The notes under the pieces: generated by a model | Told to the model about the DNA's origin: nothing | The model's input: the letters and a program-made list of their open reading frames with translations, nothing else | Database searches by the model: none | Translations under genes and position numbers: made by a program | Part shown: positions 8,510 to 18,095 of the stretch, one piece after another | Position numbering within the stretch: the first letter of the stretch is position 1 | How the letters are laid out: each line of letters begins with the position of its first letter | Assembly (NCBI RefSeq): GCF_013371465.1 | Contig: NZ_JABWDU010000003.1 | Coordinates: 682,001-746,000, forward strand | Source: Ensifer oleiphilus | GTDB lineage: Bacteria > Pseudomonadota > Alphaproteobacteria > Rhizobiales > Rhizobiaceae | Direction of reading: 5' to 3' | DNA length: 64,000 nt

Positions 8510-8534
8510 AACGCGAGTGATTGGCGATGGTTCC
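8510..8534 (-). promoter_or_regulatory. EcfG (general stress sigma) promoter
   Basis: On the minus strand GGAAC (8530-8534) is followed after exactly 16 nt by CGTT (8510-8513). This is the consensus of the alphaproteobacterial EcfG/RpoE2 promoter. It lies about 40 nt upstream of the PepSY gene start and should drive the PepSY / YflT-like / split-barrel operon. Confidence 0.8.
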
Positions 8535-8787
8535 TGTTCAATCTCAGAAGAAATTGAAAATTACCCAATCAACTGAATACGTTACAGACGCGCATAACCG
8601 TTTCCTACGGGCGTGACAAAGCCCGCCGGTCTCACGACAGCGCCAACCCAAACGCCTGTCGCGCACGAAGGTTCAGATGATAACGGCTACGATGTTTCTT
8701 CGCCTCACCAAGCAACTGCCGTTGTTCAATTTCGACAACGCCCTAGTTCCCGTCCGAGTTTTGATCGGATCAGCATCGGCGACATGA

Positions 8788-9969
8788 ATGGCGAGCAATC
8801 AGAAAAGTGACTGGATCAGGAAAGCGGATGTCGACCAGACGCGGGCGAGTTTTCCTGAGCTGTTCTTCGACCTCGTCTTCGTCTTCGCGCTCATTCAGCT
8901 CGCCCACAAACTCGCGTCCGATTTCAGTGCAACGGCCATCATCGAGGCGGTTCTGCTGATCCTGGCCGTGTGGTGGGTTTGGATCCACACGACCTGGGTG
9001 ACCAACCTGCTCGATACCGAGAAGGAGCCTGTCCGTCTGCTGCTGTTCGGCCTGATGTTTGGGGGCGTCCTGTTGGCGATCGCGCTACCCGAGGCGTTCG
9101 GCGATCAAGGATTGGTGTTTGCGGCAATCTATAGCGGCATGCAGATCTGCCGGTCGGTTTTCACGCTGTATGCTTTTCGCGACGCGGATCAGCCATCGTT
9201 CCTGACATTTCTGCGCATTACCTTGTGGATGCTGCTCTCCAGCGCCCTCTGGCTTTTGGGCGGACTGATGGAGCTCGAAGGGCGCCTGGTCCTCTGGACG
9301 ATGGCCCTGCTGGTAGAATACGCCTCCCCGGCGCTCAGGTATTACGTGCCGTTTCTCGGCAGATCGCCTGATGAAACCCTGGATGTGTCCGGCGCTCACA
9401 TGGCGGAGCGCTGCGCGCTGTTCGTCATCATCTGCCTGGGCGAGACCATCCTGACGACCGGCCGCAATGCAACAGAGCATATGACCGATGACATGACCTT
9501 CGCGGTGTTTTGCAGCGCGTTCCTCAGTACCGGCTTCATGTGGTGGATCTATTTCCACCACGGCCAGGAAAAGGCCGCATCGAAGGCAGAGGCGACATCG
9601 AGGCCAGAAACCGTGGCACTCAATCTCTTCACCTATGGCCACCTGCCTGTAGTCGCCGGGATCATCCTGACTGCAGTCGGAGAGGATTTCAGCCTGTCGC
9701 ATGCCCAGGAACCCAGCTCGCTGAAGCACGCCGTTGCCATGCTCGGAGGCCCGGCACTCTTCCTAGGGGGAAACATCTGGATCAAGGCCGTCGCCACGCG
9801 ACAGTTCCCAGTCTCTCACATCGCCGGGCTCGTGCTTCTGGCGGTCGCAATCCTCATCGTGCCCGTTGCCCCCAACTACATCGTTCAGGCGGTGGCGACC
9901 TCGGTGCTGTTCATCGTCGCCCTGTGGGAATACCTGGCATTGCGCCGTGTTTCGGCGTCGACAGCCTGA
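8788..9969 (+). CDS. low temperature requirement A (LtrA) family membrane protein
   Basis: The 393-residue integral membrane protein has the LtrA signature ASFPELFFDLVFVFALIQLAH near the N-terminus. The second signature GAHMAERCALFVIICLGETIL follows the fifth or sixth membrane segment, and about ten hydrophobic helices are present in all. The molecular role of LtrA proteins is not settled. The name comes from a Listeria cold-growth phenotype. The ATG at 8788 is adopted, and an ATG one codon upstream (8785) is equally possible. It is followed 83 nt later by the FAD oxidoreductase gene on the same strand. Confidence 0.88.
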   Translation: MASNQKSDWIRKADVDQTRASFPELFFDLVFVFALIQLAHKLASDFSATAIIEAVLLILAVWWVWIHTTWVTNLLDTEKEPVRLLLFGLMFGGVLLAIALPEAFGDQGLVFAAIYSGMQICRSVFTLYAFRDADQPSFLTFLRITLWMLLSSALWLLGGLMELEGRLVLWTMALLVEYASPALRYYVPFLGRSPDETLDVSGAHMAERCALFVIICLGETILTTGRNATEHMTDDMTFAVFCSAFLSTGFMWWIYFHHGQEKAASKAEATSRPETVALNLFTYGHLPVVAGIILTAVGEDFSLSHAQEPSSLKHAVAMLGGPALFLGGNIWIKAVATRQFPVSHIAGLVLLAVAILIVPVAPNYIVQAVATSVLFIVALWEYLALRRVSASTA

Positions 9970-10052
9970 GGACATCGAGGCGGAACTTAATCGGCGTCCG
10001 CGCATTCCCGAATGCGCAGATCTGGCACGAATGCGCGGACCTGGAGGAACAC

Positions 10053-11273
10053 TTGCACACATTGACCCGCAAACGGGACCTTCGGAAGGCAGAGCCTCTG
10101 TGGGCCCATACGCCGCGCCATACGGTGCGCACGCAAAAACGGATCCCCGCTCACGATGTGGACGTGCTGATCGTCGGCGCCGGGATCAGCGGCGCGCTGA
10201 TGGCCAACGCCCTCATCGGCCACAAGCTGCGTGTGCTGATGGTCGACCGTCGAAAACCGATCAGCGGCAGCAGCATGGCCAGCACCGCGATGATCCAGCA
10301 CGAAATCGACGTGCCGCTACACCAATTGAACCGGGTGCTTGGCGCGGCCGACGCCGCGCGCATCTGGCAACGCTCGGCAAAAGCCGTCGAACACCTCGCA
10401 TCACTTGTCGACGCCTTGCAGATCCCCTGCCAGTTCGAGCGGAAGAATACGCTTTTCCTCTCGGGCGAAAGCTATGGAGCACGCGCACTTCAGGCGGAAG
10501 TGAAAGCGCGGGAGGAGGCAAAGCTCGAAGCGACGCTTCTGCCTCAGACAGAGCTGCGCGCCAGGTTCGCCATCGACCGCACGGCGGCCATCGAAACCCG
10601 GATCTCGGCATCGGCCAACCCGGCCCAGTTGACGTCAGGCTTTCTCCGGCACGCCCAGGCCAATGACATCCCCATCGTCGAAAACGTCGAGATCACCGAC
10701 ATCCGGGAGATCGAGGGCCGAAATGCGGTTGCAACGTCCGATGGCCAGATCATCACCGCGACCCACGTGGTCTTTTGCACCGGCTACGAGTTTCTGGAGA
10801 CTGTGGCACACAAGAACCATGACATCGTCTCGACCTGGGCACTGGCGACCAAGCCTCGTCATCCACGCCCGGAGTGGCTCGACGAATATCTCGTCTGGGA
10901 AGGTGCCGACCCCTATCTCTACTTCCGCTCGACCAAAGACGGGCGCATCATTGTCGGCGGCGAGGACGAGAAGAGCGATGACGCGTTCCGGGACCCGGCA
11001 AAGCTAAAGGCAAAGTCCGACATCCTACGGCAGAAGCTTTCCGACCTCCTCGGAATAAAGATCGGCGAACCCGACTATCGATGGGCCGCCGCCTTCGGCG
11101 TGACTGCGCAGGGTCTGCCGATGATCGGGCGCGTTCCGGGCATGCGGAATACCTTCGCGACCATGGGTTACGGCGGCAATGGCATTACCTTCAGCCAGAT
11201 CGCCGCCGAGATCGTCGCATCGAGCATCTTGGGACATGCCGACCCGGACGCTTCACTGTTTCCATTCGTCTAA
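10053..11273 (+). CDS. DAO-family FAD-dependent oxidoreductase
   Basis: This protein of about 406 residues carries an N-terminal dinucleotide-binding motif DVLIVGAGISGALMAN (about residues 38-53) and the DAO domain. The C-terminal segment RVPGMRNTFATMGYGGNGITFS is typical of glycine or amino-acid oxidases that contact FAD. A TTG start at 10053 is chosen because GGAGG lies 5 nt upstream. Longer frames reaching back into the LtrA gene are open but lack a ribosome site. The substrate cannot be read from sequence. It lies between LtrA and the AI-2E transporter on one strand. Confidence 0.83.
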   Translation: MHTLTRKRDLRKAEPLWAHTPRHTVRTQKRIPAHDVDVLIVGAGISGALMANALIGHKLRVLMVDRRKPISGSSMASTAMIQHEIDVPLHQLNRVLGAADAARIWQRSAKAVEHLASLVDALQIPCQFERKNTLFLSGESYGARALQAEVKAREEAKLEATLLPQTELRARFAIDRTAAIETRISASANPAQLTSGFLRHAQANDIPIVENVEITDIREIEGRNAVATSDGQIITATHVVFCTGYEFLETVAHKNHDIVSTWALATKPRHPRPEWLDEYLVWEGADPYLYFRSTKDGRIIVGGEDEKSDDAFRDPAKLKAKSDILRQKLSDLLGIKIGEPDYRWAAAFGVTAQGLPMIGRVPGMRNTFATMGYGGNGITFSQIAAEIVASSILGHADPDASLFPFV

Positions 11274-11352
11274 CGGCGGGCCTGCGGACGAGCGCAGCGT
11301 TTACGGGAGCGTCATTCGTGGTAGCTTCTGACAAATCCGAGGGGGAATAGAC

Positions 11353-13284
11353 TTGGGCAAGGCAATCGATCAGATCCGCGATCTCGGTGTGCCCTCGATG
11401 CAAGGCGTGCGCCCGGCCATGCCGACGTCGCTGACCCTCGTCGTCGCCGCTGTCATTCTCTATCTGGCCCGCGACGTCTTTCTGCCGATTGCGGTCGCGC
11501 TCCTGCTGACCTTCGCGCTTGCCCCCGTCGTCGCCGCCCTGCGCCGCATCGGCCTGCCCCGAGCGTTTGCGGTGATCTCGACTGCGTTGATCACCTTTAC
11601 AATAATCGGCATTTTCAGCCTCGTGGTCGCCTTGCAGGTCGCAGAACTGGCGAAAAACCTGCCCGCCTATCAGTCCAACATCGTCACCAAGGTGAAGGAG
11701 TTGAAGGAGGCCGGCGCCGAAAACGGCATCATCGATCGCATTGGCAATGTCATCGAACGCATCAACCGCGAAATAGACCGACCGACGACGGAGACGCCAA
11801 CCGGCGTCGAAGCTCCGAAGAGAGATCCCCTGCTGGTAGAAATCTATTCGCGCGACAATCCGATCCAGGTCCTGACCAACATCATCGCACCGCTCGTCGG
11901 ACCGGTGGCGATGGCCGGTCTGGTCGTTGTCGTCGTGATCTTCATGCTGCTGGAGCGGGAGGATCTGAGAGACAGGTTCATACGGCTCGCCGGATTCGGC
12001 GACCTGCATCGAACCACCGAGGGCCTGCAGGACGCCGGCACGCGCGTCGGTCACTACCTGCTGATGCAATTGATCGTGAACACCGCCTATGGCCTGCCGG
12101 TCGCCGTCGGCCTCTGGTTCATCGGCATACCCAATGCTGTGCTCTGGGGTCTGCTGGCGATCGTCCTGCGCTTCGTTCCCTATATTGGGCCTATCATTGC
12201 CATGGTGCTGCCGTTGTTCCTGTCGGTCGCGGTCGACAGCGGTTGGTCGATGCTGCTGTGGACGGCCGGGCTGTTCGTGGCGATGGAGTTGGTGATCAAC
12301 AATGTGGTCGAGCCGATGCTCTACGGCTCCAAGACCGGGCTCTCGCCGCTGGCGATCATCGTGTCAGCGATCTTCTGGGCCTGGATCTGGGGGCCTGTCG
12401 GCCTGATCCTGTCAACGCCGCTGACGGTCTGCCTTGTGGTGCTCGGCAAGTATGTACCGCAGTTCGAGTTTCTGCAGGTGCTCTTCGGCAGCGATCCGGT
12501 GCTGGCGCCGCACGCACGCCTCTACCAGCGGCTTTTGGCCGGCGATCCCGATGAAGCGACCGATCAGGCCGAAGAGATCCTCGAGGACGAGTATCTCGTC
12601 GACTACTACCGCGCAGTGGCGATCCCCGCTTTGGCGCTGGCGGAACAGGACCGCGCCCGCGGCGTCATGAGCGACGAGCAGCGATTGCGTGTGGCAGCGA
12701 GCGGCCTGGCGCTGGTGTCCAACCTCGAAGACATTGCGATCGAGGAAAGTCAGGACGACGAGCTCGAAAACGAGGATGAGAAGGGCGAAGCTGCAAGCCA
12801 GCCCATTCCGGACGGCGAAGGCATGACCATCCTTTGCGTCGGCGGGAGAGGCGAGATCGACGACGTCTCGGCCGCCATGCTCGCCCAGGTGCTGCGCGCT
12901 GAAGGGGCGTCCGCGACGACGCTGAATTTTCAGGAGATCGAACCGGCCAATATCCGCAAACTCCAGACCGATGCCGTCGATGCGATCATCGTCTGTTTTC
13001 TCAATCAGGATTCGATCAAGCACGCCCGCTTCGTCGTGCGCCGGCTCAAGCGTGTCAACACCCGGGCAAGGGTGGGTATCGTCATCTGGGACAGCTCAGC
13101 CGACGACGCGGCGGGCCAGCGCAAGCCCGATACGAGCAAGGAACAAGTTCCGGGTGCCGACTTCGTTGCATCGGACATGACTTCGGCCGCGATCGAGGCG
13201 CTGACGAAACGACCATCGCTTCCACTTGCCCCGCCAGGCAGGACCAAGGCACGGCGACGGCTGGTGCCGCAGCACGCACAATGA
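11353..13284 (+). CDS. AI-2E/PerM family transporter with an extra C-terminal cytoplasmic domain
   Basis: The first ~370 residues form an AI-2E/PerM-type permease. There are paired N-terminal helices, a large loop with AELAKNLPAYQSNIVTKV, and the C-terminal helices with LRFVPYIGPIIAMVLPL and GLSPLAIIVSAIFWAWIWGPVG. The family is usually about 350 residues, and this protein is 643. The extension holds an acidic helical linker and then, at about residues 490-620, an alpha/beta domain (MTILCVGGRGEIDDVSAAML, DAIIVCFLNQDSI, VGIVIWDSS) that looks like a receiver- or B12-binding-like Rossmannoid fold. A TTG start follows GGGGGA. The substrate is unknown. Confidence 0.85.
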   Translation: MGKAIDQIRDLGVPSMQGVRPAMPTSLTLVVAAVILYLARDVFLPIAVALLLTFALAPVVAALRRIGLPRAFAVISTALITFTIIGIFSLVVALQVAELAKNLPAYQSNIVTKVKELKEAGAENGIIDRIGNVIERINREIDRPTTETPTGVEAPKRDPLLVEIYSRDNPIQVLTNIIAPLVGPVAMAGLVVVVVIFMLLEREDLRDRFIRLAGFGDLHRTTEGLQDAGTRVGHYLLMQLIVNTAYGLPVAVGLWFIGIPNAVLWGLLAIVLRFVPYIGPIIAMVLPLFLSVAVDSGWSMLLWTAGLFVAMELVINNVVEPMLYGSKTGLSPLAIIVSAIFWAWIWGPVGLILSTPLTVCLVVLGKYVPQFEFLQVLFGSDPVLAPHARLYQRLLAGDPDEATDQAEEILEDEYLVDYYRAVAIPALALAEQDRARGVMSDEQRLRVAASGLALVSNLEDIAIEESQDDELENEDEKGEAASQPIPDGEGMTILCVGGRGEIDDVSAAMLAQVLRAEGASATTLNFQEIEPANIRKLQTDAVDAIIVCFLNQDSIKHARFVVRRLKRVNTRARVGIVIWDSSADDAAGQRKPDTSKEQVPGADFVASDMTSAAIEALTKRPSLPLAPPGRTKARRRLVPQHAQ

Positions 13285-13417
13285 CGTGCAGCGTCACCAG
13301 GGCATGGCTAACCGATCGCAGTTTGTCTCGGGCGGCAGGGTGCTTCTACTGCTTCACCACATCAGCCGGAAACCGTACCGTAAGTCACTGCTTACCTACT
13401 GATCACGCCGCTCGTCG

Positions 13418-13442
13418 GGAACAGAGCCATAGCTCGCGCGTT
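13418..13442 (+). promoter_or_regulatory. EcfG (general stress sigma) promoter
   Basis: GGAAC (13418-13422) and CGTT (13439-13442) are separated by exactly 16 nt. They lie 53 nt upstream of the small secreted protein at 13496. Confidence 0.78.
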
Positions 13443-13495
13443 GATTGACGCGACCAAGCTGACAATTCCGTCGGCCCACCAAGGAGGATTTCCCA

Positions 13496-13750
13496 ATGTA
13501 CGGCAAGTATTTATGTGCAGCAGCCATGGTTTTCGGTCTGACGACGCCTGCGTTTTCGCAGGCCGACATCGTTTGCGACACTGCGTCATTGACGAAGCTG
13601 GAAACGGACGCCAGTTCAATCTCGGACGGCGCAAAGAAGATCGAAGCCACCAAGGAAATCAGCATGGCCAAGGAGGCCATGGCTGCGAACGACATGGAAA
13701 AATGCAAGTCCCATATGGGCAACGCGGTCAAGGGCATGGACGCGATGTAA
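13496..13750 (+). CDS. small secreted stress-type protein
   Basis: This 84-residue protein has a signal peptide (MYGKYLCAAAMVFGLTTPAFSQ). The short helical mature part has two cysteines and ends SHMGNAVKGMDAM. AAGGAGG lies 8 nt before the ATG. An exact EcfG-type promoter precedes it, so it is likely part of the general stress response. The family is not recognised beyond resemblance to small periplasmic helical proteins. Confidence 0.8.
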   Translation: MYGKYLCAAAMVFGLTTPAFSQADIVCDTASLTKLETDASSISDGAKKIEATKEISMAKEAMAANDMEKCKSHMGNAVKGMDAM

Positions 13751-13813
13751 CGCGGTCGGTTTCGGCCACGCCATAGCCACCCGTCGACCTCGCTTCGCAG
13801 CAGATGGACGGAC

Positions 13814-13850
13814 AAAACAAAAGCGCCCGCTCGTTGCCGAGCAGGCGCTT
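13814..13850 (-). terminator. Rho-independent terminator of the DUF1127 gene
   Basis: Read on the minus strand, AAGCGCCTGCTCG and CGAGCGGGCGCTT form a GC-rich stem around a GCAA loop, followed by TTGTTTTG. It lies 30 nt past the stop of the 13880-14026 gene. Confidence 0.85.
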
Positions 13851-13879
13851 CACGAATTGGTCAATGGTCTCAGGCGCGA

Positions 13880-14026
13880 TTAGCGGCCGTAGGCAGTCCG
13901 TGCGATCGCCGGAATGTCCGAGCGGTCGATGCCGAGGTCGCGCAATTCGCGCGTGGACATGCGGCCCAGTTCGGAGACCGTCTGCCGGTACTTGAGCCAG
14001 TTGTTGAAAGAGCGTGCTACGTTCAT
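13880..14026 (-). CDS. DUF1127 small protein
   Basis: A 48-residue arginine-rich protein, MNVARSFNNWLKYRQTVSEL..., has the DUF1127 pattern W..YR.T...L..M...ELRDLGIDRSDIP. AGGGGA sits 6 nt before the ATG, and a strong terminator follows the stop. Small DUF1127 proteins of alphaproteobacteria are linked to RNA metabolism, phosphate uptake and stationary-phase physiology. The role of this copy cannot be fixed from sequence. A second, longer DUF1127 protein is encoded at 32160-32414. Confidence 0.88.
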   Translation of the reverse strand: MNVARSFNNWLKYRQTVSELGRMSTRELRDLGIDRSDIPAIARTAYGR

Positions 14027-14200
14027 GATGATCCCCTTTCCTTGGGCTTTCGAAGCCTAGCTGCCAGTCCTTGGCGCTTCGTTCGCTTCGATGAGGGGAA
14101 TATAGTCGACGGCCCTCGCGAGCAGTAGCGCCAAGACTTCAGCCCACCCCTGCAAGCCGCGCATGGATCGATGTTTCCAAGGGGACTGCAGCATGCAAGA

Positions 14201-17200
14201 TCAGGAGCGTGCCGCTCCGGTCTCGCGCCCGCTGGCGCTGTCTACCGCCAGTTTCAAGCTTCGCTCGGTGTAGGGCTTTACCAACAGCACAGCGGACGGA
14301 TCAGCGCCCGGTGGCATCGACGTTTCGCCCGTGGCAAAGACAATTCCAATGCCGGGACGAATCTCGCGCACCGCCACGGCCAGATCGCCGCCCGGCATAT
14401 CCGGCAGGCCGATATCGGTCAGCAGGATGTCGATGCTGGTCGTTTCTGCCGCCGAGATCGCCTGCGCCGCGTTCCCCGCCTCGATCACATCGTGGCCGAG
14501 GTCACGCAGCACCTCGGCCGTATTCATGCGAATGAGAAAATCATCCTCGACGAGAAGCAGCTTCAGCGGCAGGCGTTCCTCTTGAGGCGCAGGCGCATTC
14601 GTGGCCGCACCGCGCTCGCGCTGCGTCGCCTGACGGCTGTTGGCCAGCAGGTGGCGAATGCGCCGGTCCAGCGCCTCACGGGTATAGGGCTTCGACAAAA
14701 GCTCGACGCCATGGTCAAGCTTTCCGCCGTGCACGATCGAATTCTCGGTATAGCCCGAGGTAAACAACACCACGAGATTTGGAAGGCGCGCCTTGGCGAG
14801 CTTTGCCATTTCCGGACTTTTCAGTGTTCCCGGCATCACCACATCGGTAAAGAGAACATCGATGGCGACACCGCTTTCCACCACCGACAATCCGCTCTGC
14901 GCGTCGCGCGCCGTCAGCACGCGGTAGCCAAGGTCGCTCAGCGTCTCGACGACGGTGTTGCGGACACCGTCGTCATCCTCGACCACCAGCACGGTTTCCG
15001 TTCCGCCAACGGCAGGGCCGGCGGTGTGGGCGACCGTTTCGCGCGCCTCCTCGGCAATCTCCCTCGGCAGGTACAGCTTGACCGTCGTACCGTGGCCCTT
15101 TTCGCTGTAGATCTTCACGTGGCCGTTGGACTGCTTGGCAAAGCCATAGACCATGGAGAGCCCGAGACCGGTCCCCTTGCCTTCCGGCTTGGTGGAGAAG
15201 AACGGTTCGAAGACCTGCTCGAGGATCTCGGGCGACATGCCGGACCCTGTATCCGATACCGCCAGAATGACATATTGACCGGCGCTGACATCGGCGTGTG
15301 TTGCCGCATAGTGGTCATCAAGGAAGGCATTGCCGACTTCGATGGTCAGCTTGCCGGCACCATCCATGGCGTCGCGCGCATTGATCGCCAGGTTGAGCAA
15401 TGCGTTTTCCACCTGGGTCGGATCTGCAAGCGTATTCCAGAGCCCACCGGCAACGACCACCTCGATATCGACGCCCTCACCGATCGAACGACGCAGCAGA
15501 TCGTCCATGCCTTTGACGAAGCGGCCGACATTGATGACCTTGGGTTCCAGTGCCTGTCGCCGGCCGAAAGCCAGCAACTGGCTCGCGAGTTTCGCGCCGC
15601 GAGCGACACCTGCCAGGGCATTGTCGACTCGGCTCGCCGCCCGCTCGTTGCCTGAGACGTCCCTCGAAAGAAGCTGAAGATTTCCGGCAACCACCTGCAG
15701 CAGGTTGTTGAAGTCGTGCGCCACCCCGCCCGTCAGCTTGCCGATGGTCTCCATCTTCTGCGATTGCTGCAAAGCCTTTTGCGATAGAAGCAGCTGCTCA
15801 CTGCGCTCCGCGATCCGCTCTTCGAGCGTCGCGTTCAGATCCGCCAGCGCCGCCTCGTTCTTCTTTGCGTGGTCGATGTCGGTGTTGGTGCCCACCCAGC
15901 GCCACACCTCGCCGCCATCTCCCTTGACCGGAACGGCCCTGACCAGGTGCCAGCGATAACGACCGTCGGCCCGGCGAATGCGAAACTCGGTCTGATAGAC
16001 CTCATTTGCCCCCAGTGCCGCCGACCAGGTTGCCGCCGCCGTCTCCAGATCGTCCGGGTGCACGATCGAGGCCCAACCGTTGCCCGCGAGCTCCCCGGCG
16101 CTCTTGCCGCTGAACGCAAGCACGCGGTCGTTGAACCAGTCGAGCTGGCCATCCGGCCTCGCCGTCCAGACATGATTGAGCATCGATTGCGACAGTGTCC
16201 TGAACTCCGCCTCGCTTGCCTTCAGCGCCAGTTCTGTGCGTCGTCTGTCGGTGACGTCGCTGAAGAGAACGGCAACATGTTCTGATCCGACCCCGTCGAT
16301 CGGAAAGGCCTGAACCTGATACCACCGGCCAAGCGCCTCGGCTGAGTTCTCGAAGCTGACCGGCTCACCGGTGCGGGCCACTTTGCCGTAGATATCGAAC
16401 CAGTACTGTTCATGATCGGCGGCGATATCGCGACGGACGCGCTTGCCGACGGCCGAGGTGATGCCCGTGTGTTTCTCGAACGCGGAATTGACCTCAAGGA
16501 ATTCGTAGTCGACCGGCACCCCATCCGCATCCCAGATCATCTTGATGACACAGAAGCCGTCGGGAAGCATTTCGAACAGCGATCGATAGCGCTGGCGGTT
16601 CGCCTGGGCATCGCTCTCGGCCACTCTGCGGGCGGTGATGTCGAACAGGACGCCGGGGAAACGCGCCGGCCGGTGTCCCTTTGCCTGCACAAGGCGACCC
16701 CGCGCAAGCACATGGGACAGCGATCCATCCGGCCGAAGGATGCGGTATTCACTGTTGAATGCGGGACCGCCGGCAATCGCCGCCTCGATCTCCCGGGTCA
16801 CCCGAGCGCGATCGTCCGGATGGATGCCGGCGGCAAAGTGCGCAAGCGGCAAACCTTCTCTGGCGCTCTCGGGATTTACGCCAAACGCCTGTGCGAAGCG
16901 CGTGTCGGCAACCACACGGTCGGCGTCAATGTCCCAGTCCCAGGCGCCGATGACATCGGCGTTGCCAAAGGTCAGCTCAAGCTGTTCCTCCAGCAGTTGC
17001 CGGCCGTTGCCCCTCAGCGCCCATACCGAGCCGCCATCCGGAGACGGTACTTTTTCCGCATCGAGATCCTGGGGGCCCGTCGAACCGATGAAAAAACCCC
17101 GTTCATCGAAGATTGCCGACAGCGGTTGTCCGACCACGTCATCGCGGGACCACCCGAGCAGGCGTTCGGCCCCATCGCTCCAGCCGGAAATGACATTTTC

Positions 17201-17242
17201 CGAACTGACGAAAACAAGCGGCGGCGTGAGCGTGGTGTCCAT
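14201..17242 (-). CDS. multi-PAS hybrid sensor histidine kinase with two receiver domains
   Basis: This is a 1013-residue soluble hybrid kinase. PAS-type sensor segments cover about residues 10-55, 90-205, 215-335 and 345-460. A coiled-coil linker follows, then the HisKA box with the phospho-acceptor His509 in [12 protein letters not shown]. The HATPase domain (about 600-730) has [16 protein letters not shown] and GKGTGLGLS. Two receiver domains follow, with phospho-acceptor Asp800 ([10 protein letters not shown]) and Asp943 ([12 protein letters not shown]). No transmembrane segment is visible, so it should sense a cytoplasmic cue. The HDFNN box with a REC tail is common in alphaproteobacterial kinases related to stress and light sensing. 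A DNA-binding partner is not adjacent. Confidence 0.92.
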   Translation of the reverse strand: MDTTLTPPLVFVSSENVISGWSDGAERLLGWSRDDVVGQPLSAIFDERGFFIGSTGPQDLDAEKVPSPDGGSVWALRGNGRQLLEEQLELTFGNADVIGAWDWDIDADRVVADTRFAQAFGVNPESAREGLPLAHFAAGIHPDDRARVTREIEAAIAGGPAFNSEYRILRPDGSLSHVLARGRLVQAKGHRPARFPGVLFDITARRVAESDAQANRQRYRSLFEMLPDGFCVIKMIWDADGVPVDYEFLEVNSAFEKHTGITSAVGKRVRRDIAADHEQYWFDIYGKVARTGEPVSFENSAEALGRWYQVQAFPIDGVGSEHVAVLFSDVTDRRRTELALKASEAEFRTLSQSMLNHVWTARPDGQLDWFNDRVLAFSGKSAGELAGNGWASIVHPDDLETAAATWSAALGANEVYQTEFRIRRADGRYRWHLVRAVPVKGDGGEVWRWVGTNTDIDHAKKNEAALADLNATLEERIAERSEQLLLSQKALQQSQKMETIGKLTGGVAHDFNNLLQVVAGNLQLLSRDVSGNERAASRVDNALAGVARGAKLASQLLAFGRRQALEPKVINVGRFVKGMDDLLRRSIGEGVDIEVVVAGGLWNTLADPTQVENALLNLAINARDAMDGAGKLTIEVGNAFLDDHYAATHADVSAGQYVILAVSDTGSGMSPEILEQVFEPFFSTKPEGKGTGLGLSMVYGFAKQSNGHVKIYSEKGHGTTVKLYLPREIAEEARETVAHTAGPAVGGTETVLVVEDDDGVRNTVVETLSDLGYRVLTARDAQSGLSVVESGVAIDVLFTDVVMPGTLKSPEMAKLAKARLPNLVVLFTSGYTENSIVHGGKLDHGVELLSKPYTREALDRRIRHLLANSRQATQRERGAATNAPAPQEERLPLKLLLVEDDFLIRMNTAEVLRDLGHDVIEAGNAAQAISAAETTSIDILLTDIGLPDMPGGDLAVAVREIRPGIGIVFATGETSMPPGADPSAVLLVKPYTERSLKLAVDSASGRETGAARS

Positions 17243-17496
17243 GGTTCATTTCGTAGCGCCGCGACGGGGTCTGCAGGCAGTTGAGAGTGCAACGAGGCGT
17301 GAAAGCGGTGGTTGGCCCGAAGGGCCTTGCGGGCAAGAAGCTACGTTAAATGTCCGTTTTCGGTCGAAGTTCAAGGCCCCGTCGCGATATTTCGAACCAC
17401 CATCGAAAGCCAGCGTTCCCCGGCCGTGAGCGATCGTCAGAATGACGCACCTTGTAAACAGCTTGAACGAAAAGCGATATTTTTCAAACGGGTAGC
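17243..17496. other. gap upstream of the hybrid kinase, no gene
   Basis: This stretch of about 250 bases lies between divergent genes and holds no convincing ORF. A near-match to the EcfG promoter for the kinase is present on the minus strand near 17425 (GGAAC-N16-GGTT, one base off), but it lies about 170 nt from the start and is weak. Confidence 0.3.
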
Positions 17497-17521
17497 GGAA
17501 CACTTCGGACAGAAGACCGTT
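17497..17521 (+). promoter_or_regulatory. EcfG (general stress sigma) promoter
   Basis: GGAAC (17497-17501) and CGTT (17518-17521) are separated by exactly 16 nt, 49 nt upstream of the PRC-barrel gene. It is the third exact copy of this promoter type in the window. Confidence 0.8.
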
Positions 17522-17570
17522 ATCGCCCTGTCACGGCAGATCAACTGCCGGTATCATGCAGGAGTTTCAA

Positions 17571-18017
17571 ATGAAGTTGTTTCCCATCGTTGCCGCGACC
17601 GTTTTCTCCCTGTCTGCGTCCGCAGCCCTGGCACAGGAAGCCGCCGCTACGGGCGCCGACGCGACGTTGGCCGGCCCGGGCCTGACCATGGGCAAGGCCG
17701 CGACGATGCCGCTGAAATACGTCAACATCCAGGACAGCGACCTGGTCGTGTCCAAGCTGATCGGCGTCGATCTCTACAACAAGAATGACGAAACGATCGG
17801 CGAAATCTCCGACGTCGTCATCGGCGGCGGAAAATCCGTGATCGGCATCGTTGCCAGCGTCGGCGGCTTTCTTGGTGTCGGCGAGAGCTACGTCGTTCTC
17901 GACCCCGCGTCGATCGCCCTTGCCGAAGAAGACGGCACCTGGAAGGCCTATGTCGACACAACCAAGGACGACCTGACCAAGGCGCCGAAACTCGACTACT
18001 CCAAACTGAAGAAGTAA
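17571..18017 (+). CDS. secreted PRC-barrel domain protein
   Basis: This 148-residue protein has a signal peptide (MKLFPIVAATVFSLSASAALAQ). A single PRC-barrel lies at about residues 65-135: LIGVDLYNKNDETIGEISDVVIGGGKSVIGIVASVGGFLG. PRC-barrel proteins with a signal peptide are common rhizobial stress proteins of unknown mechanism. AGGAG lies 6 nt before the ATG at 17571, which is preferred over 17556. The upstream promoter indicates general stress control. Confidence 0.88.
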   Translation: MKLFPIVAATVFSLSASAALAQEAAATGADATLAGPGLTMGKAATMPLKYVNIQDSDLVVSKLIGVDLYNKNDETIGEISDVVIGGGKSVIGIVASVGGFLGVGESYVVLDPASIALAEEDGTWKAYVDTTKDDLTKAPKLDYSKLKK

Positions 18018-18042
18018 GCCGGCGAAGCCAGCCCCTTAGAGC

Positions 18043-18083
18043 GTCCGCCTGCACCGGGCTGCAAACGCACGGTGCAGGCGGAC
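18043..18083. terminator. strong hairpin between convergent genes
   Basis: GTCCGCCTGCACCG (18043-18056) and CGGTGCAGGCGGAC (18070-18083) form a perfect 14-bp stem. There is no T-run on either side. It lies between the PRC-barrel gene and the convergent LysR gene, so it probably acts as a shared transcript end or 3' stabiliser. Confidence 0.55.
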
Positions 18084-18095
18084 CTGCGACGACCG

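Noticed and set aside
9510-10052. N-terminal extension of the FAD oxidoreductase into the LtrA gene
   Set aside because: It overlaps the conserved LtrA coding frame. The TTG at 10053 has GGAGG at proper spacing.
14171-15655. A 494-codon plus-strand frame opposite the hybrid histidine kinase
   Set aside because: It lies entirely antisense to well-conserved kinase and receiver motifs. The protein is His/Arg-rich without domains, as expected for a mirror frame in GC-rich DNA.
17400-17430. A fourth EcfG promoter on the minus strand for the hybrid kinase
   Set aside because: The -10 is GGTT instead of CGTT and the site is about 170 nt from the start, so it is not strong enough to list as a promoter.
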